From positions 1-33,622 of the forward strand of contig DVGA01000069.1 in NCBI GenBank assembly GCA_018712985.1: DNA of 33,622 nucleotides, in the 5' to 3' direction. A program made the position numbers and the translations under genes. Below the pieces are notes generated by a model that worked only from the letters and a program-made list of their open reading frames with translations, ran no database searches and was not told where the DNA came from. Below are positions 10,426-16,339 of this stretch, piece by piece. Position 1 is the first letter of the stretch. Each line of letters begins with the position of its first letter. The stretch comes from Candidatus Scatomorpha intestinavium (GTDB lineage: Bacteria; Bacillota; Clostridia; Oscillospirales; Oscillospiraceae).

Positions 10426-10883
10426 TACTTTTCTGAGAGATTTCTTTTTGTCTTGTCAAAAAGAAACCCCTCAGACTCCAAAGAGAAAACCGCTTGGTGC
10501 TCGTCGGAGCCAAGAGCCGGTTTTCACCAAACTTTGCGACATCGAAAAGTCCCTATCCCGAATGGTGAATGACGCTCCGCATCGCCGACCGTGCAAGGCT
10601 TCGCTTCGCTCGCGGCACTAACGGGGAAATTGATGATGCCTCGCCGCGAAGCGGCGCTCTGCCCCCACACGCAGCGTGGCCGCGACCGAAGGGAGCACCG
10701 CACGGTTTTGGTGGCTCACGTCATTCACCTCTCGGGATGACCACTTTGCAGAGATGCTTTTGCGCCGCAAAGCGGCGCGCTATGCGTCCAGGCGTAGCCT
10801 GGTCTTTGGAGTCTGAGGAGTTTCTTTTGACAAGACAAAAAGAAATCTCTCAGAAAAGTAATGCAGGGGCTCTCGCCCCTGCA
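10402..10883. repeat. Inverted pair of the long repeat (copies 2 and 3)
   Basis: Copy 2 (10402-10537, minus orientation) and copy 3 (10803-10883, plus orientation) are inverted arms of a structure of about 480 bp. Their shared block has TCTTTGGAGTCTGAG, the TTTCTTTTTG/CAAAAAGAAA hairpin, CTCAGA, and an outer terminal hairpin with GCAGGGGC. Copy 3 has AGG for GGG and one T fewer in the T-run. Copy 1 sits at 16-145. The interior (10540-10800) contains two hairpin modules (10643-10679 and 10762-10802) and no supported gene. It resembles a non-autonomous MITE-like element, but no target duplication was identified. Confidence 0.65.
10643..10802. repeat. Two paired-hairpin modules
   Basis: Module A: GCCGC-GAA-GCGGC (10643-10655), linker GCTCTGC, then an imperfect CCACAC-GCA-GCGTGG hairpin (10665-10679). 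Module B: GCGCCGC-AAA-GCGGCGC (10762-10778), linker GCTATGC, then CCAGGC-GTA-GCCTGG (10788-10802), ending right at the start of repeat copy 3. The same order (GC-rich hairpin, GCTMTGC linker, CCA...TGG hairpin with a GCA-type loop) recurs at 28008-28045 and 28205-28240. Confidence 0.75.
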
Positions 10884-10917
10884 AAAAAGCCGGAGGGTTT
10901 TCCCCTCCGGCTTTTTT
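10883..10917 (-). terminator. Rho-independent terminator of the rpmH-acpP operon
   Basis: Nine-base-pair perfect stem GCCGGAGGG (10889-10897) with CCCTCCGGC (10903-10911), loop TTTTC, flanked by six A on the left (10883-10888) and six T on the right (10912-10917), so it can work in both directions. It lies immediately after the acpP stop codon on the minus strand and marks the operon end. Confidence 0.88.
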
Positions 10918-10918
10918 C

Positions 10919-11149
10919 TCAGCCTATTATACTCTCGAGCATGTCGACAAGCTGCTCGACCGTGCGCACGTTCTGCGCCCTTTCGTCGGTGATAACTATG
11001 TCGTACTCCTCCTCGATCGCCATGACCAGCTCCACGATGTCGAGCGAATCGGCGCCGAGGTCCTCGAGTATGTCGGTGTTCGGCCCTATAAGGGCGGGGT
11101 CGATCTCAAGCTGGCGCGCGAGCAGCTCGCGCACGGTCTCGTATACCAT
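10919..11149 (-). CDS. acpP: Acyl carrier protein
   Basis: A 76-aa acidic acyl carrier protein. The phosphopantetheine attachment site is Ser35 in GADSLDIVEL, and the helix II sequence, EEEYDIVITDE loop and C-terminal VEQLVDMLES are typical of fatty-acid-synthesis ACPs. The ATG start has GGAGGGG about six bases upstream. It lies 22 bp after jag with no terminator between, so it is the last gene of the rpmH operon, which is an unusual place (ACP genes normally lie beside plsX, fabD/fabF or rnc). No fab genes are visible in the window, so I cannot tell whether this is the main ACP or a second one. Confidence 0.96.
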   Translation of the reverse strand: MVYETVRELLARQLEIDPALIGPNTDILEDLGADSLDIVELVMAIEEEYDIVITDERAQNVRTVEQLVDMLESIIG

Positions 11150-11171
11150 TTCGGTCCCCTCCGTGTTTATC

Positions 11172-11966
11172 TCAGCTCCACTCGCGGCTCTGCGGGCGGC
11201 CGCTGTCGTTTTGCTTCGCGCTGCGCTCGTAAGAGATGACCACGCGGCGGTTCGGCTCCGTGCCGGTAGAGCTGGTGGACACGCCCTCGAAATTTTGCAG
11301 CGCGGTGTGGATAACGTGGCGCTCGTAGGAGTTCATGGGCTCCAGCGCCATGGAGCGCTTGTACTTGAGCACCTTCGCGGCCATTTTTTCCGCCAGGCGG
11401 ACAAGGCTCTCCTCGCGCTTGGCGCGGTAACTCTCGGCGTCCACGCTTATGTGGCAGCGCTTGTCGCTGCCGCGGTTGACAACGTAGTTGGTCAGGTGCT
11501 GGATCGCGTCGAGGGTCTCGCCCCTGCGTCCGATAACGGCGCCCATTCCGGGGCCGGAGAGCTCGACGAGCAGCCCGCCGTTTTCGCGGTCGCGGATGTC
11601 GATCTCCGCCGTGATGCCCATGCGTTCGAGCAGGCCGGAGAGGAAGCGCTCCGTCTCCGCCTTCACGCCCTCGCCGGCGTATTTCGGCCCGGCGGGCACT
11701 GCCTTCGCGCTCGCTGCGGCCTCTTTCACCTCGCTCCTCGGAGCGGTTTCGGTTTTGGCCTTAGGCTCCGCGGCCGGTACTGCCTCTTCCGGCGCTTCGT
11801 ACTCCACGCGCACGACCGCCGGGGATGCGCCGATACCCAGGAAGCCGCTCTTGGCCCGGGCAACTATCTCAACAGAGACGTCGTCCCGCTCCAGCCCAAG
11901 CTCCGCAAGCGCGGCGGAAAGGGCCTCTTCCTCTGTCTTGCCGGATTTCTCCAGATATTTCTTCAT
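11172..11966 (-). CDS. khpB: RNA-binding protein Jag/KhpB (SpoIIIJ-associated)
   Basis: A 264-aa protein with the full Jag architecture. The N-terminal Jag_N domain (residues 1-55; KSGFLGIGASPA at 39-50) is followed by an Ala/Glu/Pro-rich linker (about 57-100), a KH domain with GAVIGRRGETLDAI (142-155), and an R3H domain with Arg216 and His220 in MNSYERHVIHTAL. Known family members bind many small RNAs and mRNAs and influence cell elongation and division. It follows yidC by 6 bp; its ribosome site GGAG overlaps the yidC stop region, so translation is probably coupled. The Lys/Arg/Ser-rich last 15 residues are not conserved. Confidence 0.95.
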   Translation of the reverse strand: MKKYLEKSGKTEEEALSAALAELGLERDDVSVEIVARAKSGFLGIGASPAVVRVEYEAPEEAVPAAEPKAKTETAPRSEVKEAAASAKAVPAGPKYAGEGVKAETERFLSGLLERMGITAEIDIRDRENGGLLVELSGPGMGAVIGRRGETLDAIQHLTNYVVNRGSDKRCHISVDAESYRAKREESLVRLAEKMAAKVLKYKRSMALEPMNSYERHVIHTALQNFEGVSTSSTGTEPNRRVVISYERSAKQNDSGRPQSREWS

Positions 11967-11972
11967 ATTCGA

Positions 11973-13304
11973 TTACTCCTGATTCTCATCCTTGCCGGAG
12001 CCGTTTTCCCCGGCGGGAGTGTCCGCTGCGGCGGTGTCCGCGGCGTCCGGCATGTCCGCATCGAGGCTCTCGCCGAATTCGCTCTCCGCCGCGGCCGCGG
12101 CCGTTGCCGCCTCCGCCCCCTCCGGGTTGGTGAAGCGGTCCTCAACATAGGCCCTGCCGCGGGCATAGCGGCGGTTGCCGACCTGGGAGGCGGGCTTTTC
12201 CTCCTCCTTCACGCCGAGGCGCTCCCGGCGCGCGGCGCGCTCCTCGCGCTCCGCGGCGGCCCTGCGCTCGGTGTCGCTCTGCTTGGCCTGGGCCTGCTGT
12301 TTTTTCTTGCTGGTGTTTTTGTTCACCGTTGTGGCGTTCATCGCGCGCAGGCGCTCCGTTTCCTGCCGCTTGCGCTCGAGCTCCTCTTCCCTCGCGCGCT
12401 CCTCCGCACGGCGGACGGCGTCCTCGGCGTCCAGCTTCTTCTGATAATAGGCGGTGAGGGCCGTGTCGCGGACTATGCCGGTGACGCTGTTCATGATCCA
12501 GTATACGCTCATGGACGCCGGCAGGGTGAAGCCCATCCACAGTGTGATCAGCGGCATCATCCAGAGCATCATCTTGTTGGTGCTCTGAGTCTGCGCCGTG
12601 CTCGCGGCGGGGTTTGCGTTCACCTTCTGGCTGATGAACATGGAAAGGTAGTTCAGCGCGGTGGATATAACCGGCAGGAGGAAGAGCCCGAGAACGGGCC
12701 ATACCCCGGCCGAAAAATCAAACTGCCAGAAGTGCCAGTCCGGCGTGGCGGCAAGGTTGAGCCCGAGGAAGTTGTAATCCATGGGGATCAGCTTGTCCGA
12801 AATGTCGGCGAACTGGTCGAAATGTGCGGTTATGAACTCAGACTGGTAAATCTGGGCGTAAAAAGAGTTGACCCCTTCGGGCAGGGAGAAGCCCTGCTCG
12901 GCAAGGCGCTCGAACAGCGCGCCGCCCTCGGCGAGCAGCTCTTCCGACACGCCCATGACCAGGGTGATGGGCCTTATAACCGCGCGGTAGAGGGCGAGCA
13001 GTATCGGGAACGGAAGCAGGCTCCAGAGACAGCCGCCCATAGGGCTGGCCTTTTCCTGGCGGTAGAGTTTAGCTATTTCCTCGTTCAGCTTCTGCTGGTT
13101 GCCCTCGTGCTTGCGCTGCAGCTCCATGAGCTTGGGCTGCAGGCGCGTCATGCGCATCATGCCCTTCTTGCTCTTGGCCATGAAGGGCAGCAGCACGATT
13201 GCGACGATCAGCGAAAACAGGATTATGGCCACGCCGAAGTTGTTCGTCAGCTCATAGAGCTGACGCATCAGCCATCCAAACGGTGTTGCTATCGCATCAA
13301 GCAT
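11973..13304 (-). CDS. yidC: Membrane protein insertase YidC/OxaA (SpoIIIJ type)
   Basis: A 443-aa insertase that places proteins in the cytoplasmic membrane, alone or with SecYEG. There is no cleavable lipoprotein signal; the first core helix is residues 23-42, then the cytoplasmic coiled hairpin (MMRMTRLQPKLMELQRKHEGNQQKL, about 49-73), GGCLWSLLPFPILLALY (90-106), and further helices near 201-222, 245-262 and 264-283. The region 120-190 is an insertion relative to short Oxa1-type proteins. The tail (about 295-443) is long, first basic and then Glu/Ala-rich. Where Gram-positive YidC usually has a conserved Arg or Lys in the first core helix (B. subtilis SpoIIIJ Arg73), this protein has Ala35. 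ATG with GAGGAG upstream. Confidence 0.95.
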   Translation of the reverse strand: MLDAIATPFGWLMRQLYELTNNFGVAIILFSLIVAIVLLPFMAKSKKGMMRMTRLQPKLMELQRKHEGNQQKLNEEIAKLYRQEKASPMGGCLWSLLPFPILLALYRAVIRPITLVMGVSEELLAEGGALFERLAEQGFSLPEGVNSFYAQIYQSEFITAHFDQFADISDKLIPMDYNFLGLNLAATPDWHFWQFDFSAGVWPVLGLFLLPVISTALNYLSMFISQKVNANPAASTAQTQSTNKMMLWMMPLITLWMGFTLPASMSVYWIMNSVTGIVRDTALTAYYQKKLDAEDAVRRAEERAREEELERKRQETERLRAMNATTVNKNTSKKKQQAQAKQSDTERRAAAEREERAARRERLGVKEEEKPASQVGNRRYARGRAYVEDRFTNPEGAEAATAAAAAESEFGESLDADMPDAADTAAADTPAGENGSGKDENQE

Positions 13305-13362
13305 GTCTTTTTCTCCTCATTGGGTGGGAATGCGCCGCGTCAGGGGCCGCCCGGAGGCCGGG

Positions 13363-13581
13363 TTACGGCACGGGATCGTAGAATTCGTGCTCCCCGAAGT
13401 GAAATGGGTGGCAGCGGCTTATACGCTTCAGCGCCAGCCAGCCGCCTTTCAGCGCCCCGTATTTCTCAATCGCCTCGATGGCGTATTGGGAGCAGGTGGG
13501 CACAAAGCGGCAGCAGGGCGGCTTTAGCGGGGAGATCCTCCGCCTGTAGAAGCGTATCGCGGCAAGCATGAGTTTTTTCAC
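13363..13581 (-). CDS. yidD: Membrane protein insertion efficiency factor YidD
   Basis: A 72-aa YidD (DUF37, haemolysin-type) protein, which helps YidC insert membrane proteins. The family core is clear: an amphipathic N-terminus ([11 protein letters not shown] at 11-21), the cysteine-rich [12 protein letters not shown] (23-34) and [14 protein letters not shown] (47-60). The GTG start at 13579-13581 overlaps the rnpA TGA by sharing GTGA, with GGAGG directly before it inside rnpA. It is followed after 58 bp by yidC. The position between rnpA and yidC is the common one. Confidence 0.95.
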   Translation of the reverse strand: MKKLMLAAIRFYRRRISPLKPPCCRFVPTCSQYAIEAIEKYGALKGGWLALKRISRCHPFHFGEHEFYDPVP

Positions 13582-13934
13582 CCCTCCGCCTCCTCAGCAA
13601 TCAGGCCGAGCTCCGACATTGCCCGCAGCATTTCGCTCTCGAGCCTGCCGTATTCGGCCCCGGCGGCGCGGTGGCGGGCGACGACAACTATGTCGTATCC
13701 GCGGCGGAGCTCGCGCTCATGCAGCCGGTAGATTTCCCTGAACCTGCGGCGTATCCTGTTGCGCACAACGGCGCAGCCGATTTTGGCCGACACGGTGAGC
13801 CCGAGCCGGTTCCCGCGCGAGCCGTTGCGCTTGGCGTACACCACAAGGCATTTCGCGGCGGCGCTTTTGCCCCGCGAATACGCGCGCCGGAACTCGTTGT
13901 TGCGCCGGAGCGAGTCTGTGAAATCCAATCGCAT
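13578..13934 (-). CDS. rnpA: Ribonuclease P protein component
   Basis: A 118-aa basic protein subunit of RNase P, which assists the catalytic RNA in maturing tRNA 5' ends. Signature sequences: [10 protein letters not shown] (15-24), [11 protein letters not shown] (43-53) and the RNR motif [13 protein letters not shown] (55-67) in the long basic helix. I use the ATG at 13932-13934 ([11 protein letters not shown]) because this is the family's usual N-terminus and AGGAAGG lies directly upstream; the longer frame from 13964 adds an atypical ten residues. It lies 94 bp after rpmH and overlaps yidD by 4 bp. The RNA subunit gene is not in the window. Confidence 0.96.
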   Translation of the reverse strand: MRLDFTDSLRRNNEFRRAYSRGKSAAAKCLVVYAKRNGSRGNRLGLTVSAKIGCAVVRNRIRRRFREIYRLHERELRRGYDIVVVARHRAAGAEYGRLESEMLRAMSELGLIAEEAEG

Positions 13935-14028
13935 TACCTTCCTGAAAGCGCCAAAACCGCACAAAGGGCGGTTTTAGGCCGCCCCTGATGGGTTATACGT
14001 TATTTGTTTTGCCCCCTTGCGGCCTCAC

Positions 14029-14163
14029 TCAGTAGCTGAGCTTGGCTCTGCCCTTCGCGCGGCGGCGGGCAAGGACCTTGCGGCCGTTGCGGGTGGACAT
14101 CCTCTTGCGGAAGCCGTGCTCTTTTTTCCTCTGGCGTTTCTTGGGCTGATAGGTGCGAACCAT
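14029..14163 (-). CDS. rpmH: 50S ribosomal protein L34
   Basis: A 44-aa highly basic protein, [20 protein letters not shown] at its start, then [19 protein letters not shown] and KLSY at the end: an unmistakable, full-length L34 of the large ribosomal subunit. Stop TGA at 14029-14031. It is first in the rpmH-rnpA-yidD-yidC-jag-acpP operon. The leader between promoter and ATG is about 95 nt and contains a perfect palindrome, GGCCCTGCGCAGGGCC, near 14241-14256 and a second GC-rich inverted repeat near 14195-14220. The ribosome site is weak or hidden (GGAAAGGATG about 9 bases upstream). Confidence 0.97.
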   Translation of the reverse strand: MVRTYQPKKRQRKKEHGFRKRMSTRNGRKVLARRRAKGRAKLSY

Positions 14164-14265
14164 TTTCTATACATCCTTTCCGGTGTTATACTCAACGGCG
14201 GCGCGGCTTTGCCGCTCCGCTGTAGTTGACTGCTTTATCCGGCCCTGCGCAGGGCCGCACGCGCC

Positions 14266-14294
14266 ATTATATAAAAATCCCGCGGCGCTGTCAA
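14266..14294 (-). promoter_or_regulatory. Consensus promoter of the rpmH operon
   Basis: Minus strand: TTGACA (14289-14294), exactly 17 bp, TATAAT (14266-14271). Both hexamers match the sigma-A consensus fully, as expected for a ribosomal protein operon. The -35 box overlaps the TGA stop codon (14291-14293) of the upstream membrane protein gene, so the promoter is partly inside that gene. Confidence 0.9.
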
Positions 14295-15271
14295 CGGTTT
14301 TTTGGTTCCCGGGGCGTTTTCCTGCGCCCTGGTTCCCCGGGGTCGTACTCCACGAAGCTGTCCGCGAGGTCCTCTTCCTCCTGCTCGGCGCGCATCGCGT
14401 CGGCCAGGGTGTCGAACTCCTCCGGCGGAGCGGCCTCCTCCGCGGCGGCATCCGGGGCTTCCTCCTCCGATTCGGCCGCCGCCGGGCGGCGCAGGTTGGC
14501 CGTCAGGGAGCCGAGGAAGAAAATCTGCATCATGGCGCAGGCGGCGAGCATGAGCTGCAGGGCGATAAGGCGGCTGTCCGGCAGCGTGGTAAGGCAGAGG
14601 AACGCCCCGTAGCCGCAGAAGAACATCGCCGTATACGGCCTCGGCCTGCCGAAGGCCTGCCCCGCGACGTAGTAGAACGCGAGCAGCGAGCAGGCTATCG
14701 CCGTGATTTCCGGCCCGTAGCGCCAGACGACAGCGGTGGCGGCGTCCTGCCTGTAGCTCACCACGAGCCAGAAGCAGCAGAAGGCCACCGGGAGCACGCT
14801 CGCAAGGCACACGAGCGGGGACGCCCCGCTCTCCTCCCCGTTCCCCTTGCCCCCGGCGGAGGCCATCCCGGCGAAGCCGGCGTCGGCCGCGAGCCCGAGC
14901 AGGGCGAGGATGCGGAGCAGCGAAGCGTACTGGCTGCTGCCGGCGGTGATAAGCAGCGCGCCGCAGGCTATCGCCATGAAAACCGCTATTACGAGCCACG
15001 CCGCCTGACGCGGCATCCCGCCGCCGGCGTGCGCCTCGCCGAAATTCGGGCTGGAGACCAGCCCCTCGTGCGAGCGGAGGAAATAGAGCGCTCCGATAAG
15101 CACGGCCGCGGCCGCGGCGCAGAGCAGCAGGAGCATCCAGCCCCAAAGGCTGCCCTGAACGTAAAGCCCCTGCTCGTCAAAGGCCGTCAGGTTCTGCATC
15201 CAGCGGGTAAACACGCCGAAGGCACCCGCCACGCAGACGCCGCAGCACATAGTCAACGCGTTGTTACGCAT
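14291..15271 (-). CDS. Hypothetical polytopic membrane protein
   Basis: A 326-aa protein I do not recognise. It has about seven hydrophobic segments (roughly residues 8-22, 43-65, 88-108, 115-132, 152-170, 185-203, 213-225 and 232-255, some short) joined by small loops, then a strongly acidic soluble tail from about 265 (SEEEAPDAAAEEAAPPEE and similar) ending in a basic stretch KTPREPKNR. There are no catalytic or transporter motifs I can name. It is monocistronic or reads into rpmH; there is no terminator between them and the rpmH promoter overlaps its stop. It has its own candidate promoter (15329-15356) and diverges from spoIID. The ribosome site before ATG is weak (AGGATATATGCGT). Confidence 0.7.
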   Translation of the reverse strand: MRNNALTMCCGVCVAGAFGVFTRWMQNLTAFDEQGLYVQGSLWGWMLLLLCAAAAAVLIGALYFLRSHEGLVSSPNFGEAHAGGGMPRQAAWLVIAVFMAIACGALLITAGSSQYASLLRILALLGLAADAGFAGMASAGGKGNGEESGASPLVCLASVLPVAFCCFWLVVSYRQDAATAVVWRYGPEITAIACSLLAFYYVAGQAFGRPRPYTAMFFCGYGAFLCLTTLPDSRLIALQLMLAACAMMQIFFLGSLTANLRRPAAAESEEEAPDAAAEEAAPPEEFDTLADAMRAEQEEEDLADSFVEYDPGEPGRRKTPREPKNR

Positions 15272-15328
15272 ATATCCCGATCCTGTCCATCATAGAATAT
15301 ACCGGCGGTAACGCCGCTATCGGGTTAT

Positions 15329-15356
15329 TGTATACCCATTCGGCGCCGTAAGTCAA
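15329..15356 (-). promoter_or_regulatory. Candidate promoter of the membrane protein gene
   Basis: Minus strand: TTGACT (15351-15356), 16-bp spacer, TATACA (15329-15334). Between it and the gene is a short hairpin, GGCG-GTAA-CGCC, at 15304-15315. The same 100-bp gap must also hold the spoIID promoter, for which I see no good sigma-A boxes; a sporulation sigma factor would be expected but I cannot assign one. Confidence 0.5.
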
Positions 15357-15374
15357 GCTTTGGGGGGAACAGGT

Positions 15375-16337
15375 ATGAAAACTATAGCTGCTGCGGCGCT
15401 CATCTGCCTCATAATAGCGCTTGTGCTCCCGCTTTCGCTCGCGCCCGGCGCGTGGGACGGCGCGGAGCCGGAGGAGGACGCGCCCGCCGCCGGGGCGGAC
15501 GCCGACACCGAGTTCACCGTCCTCTCCGGGGGTGAGGCGGAGCGCGTGAACATGGCGGACTACCTGCCGGGCGTTGTCGCGGCGGAGATGCCCGCGCTCT
15601 TCGAGCCGGACGCGCTGAAGGCCCAGGCCGTGGCCGCGCGGAGCTTCATCCTCAGCCGCACGCTCACCGTGAACGCGAACCACCCGGAGGCCGACGTCTG
15701 CGACGACCCGGACTGCTGCAAGGCGCACAACACGGAGGAGGAGCTGCGGGAAAAATGGGGCGGCGACTACGACGAATACTGGCAGAAGATGCTCTCCGCC
15801 GTCCGCGAGACGGACGGGCAGTACCTTGAATACGGCGGCGAGCCGATATTCGCTGCCTTCCACTCCTCCTCCGCCGGGATGACGGAGGACTCGGGAGAGG
15901 TCTGGAACGCGCTGCCCTATCTTGTCAGCGTCCCGAGCCCGGAGGACGAGGAGGATGTGCCTGACTACGTCACAACCGTCACATACACCGAGGGCGAATT
16001 CGCCTCGCGGCTGCGTGAGGGCTATCCCTACCTCTCCCTCGGGCAGGACCCGGCCGGCTGGGTGGAGGAGGTGACGATCGACGAGAGCGGGCGTGTATCC
16101 TCTGTGACCATAGCCGGGCAGGAGGTGCCGGGCACGGAGATGCGCTCTCTCTTCGAGCTGCGCTCGACGGCCTTCGAGCTCGAATACGCCTCCGGCAGTT
16201 TCACCTTCACGGTGACCGGTTACGGGCACGGCGTGGGCATGAGCCAGTACGGCGCGAACGTCCTGGCAGGACTCGGCACGCCGTACACCGACATACTCGC
16301 GCACTACTACCCCGGCACGGAGCTCGTGGAGGGCTGA
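15375..16337 (+). CDS. spoIID: SpoIID/LytB-domain protein (stage II sporulation protein D)
   Basis: A 320-aa membrane-anchored SpoIID family protein. SpoIID is a lytic transglycosylase acting on stem-peptide-free glycan during engulfment of the forespore. Residues 4-22 form the N-terminal membrane anchor. The domain begins with YLPGVVAAEMP, where Glu71 corresponds to the catalytic Glu, then ALKAQAVAARSF (80-91). The conserved HSSSAGMTEDSGEVW lies near 163-177 and GYGHGVGMSQYGA near 280-292. A Cys/His/Asp cluster (CDDPDCCKAH, about 110-119) matches the zinc-binding insert seen in the family. The ATG at 15375 is preceded by GGGGGGAACAGGT. Its stop is 2 bp from the convergent addA stop with no terminator hairpin between. 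It supports an endospore-forming lineage. Confidence 0.93.
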   Translation: MKTIAAAALICLIIALVLPLSLAPGAWDGAEPEEDAPAAGADADTEFTVLSGGEAERVNMADYLPGVVAAEMPALFEPDALKAQAVAARSFILSRTLTVNANHPEADVCDDPDCCKAHNTEEELREKWGGDYDEYWQKMLSAVRETDGQYLEYGGEPIFAAFHSSSAGMTEDSGEVWNALPYLVSVPSPEDEEDVPDYVTTVTYTEGEFASRLREGYPYLSLGQDPAGWVEEVTIDESGRVSSVTIAGQEVPGTEMRSLFELRSTAFELEYASGSFTFTVTGYGHGVGMSQYGANVLAGLGTPYTDILAHYYPGTELVEG

Positions 16338-16339
16338 AT

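Noticed and set aside
10402..10883. Insertion sequence
   Set aside because: The inverted arms look like transposon ends, but the interior has no transposase frame and no target duplication was found, so I call it only a repeat structure.
10569..13571. 1000-aa open frame on the plus strand
   Set aside because: It runs through the repeat region and then antisense to acpP, jag and yidC, all certain genes. Composition is that of a shadow frame.
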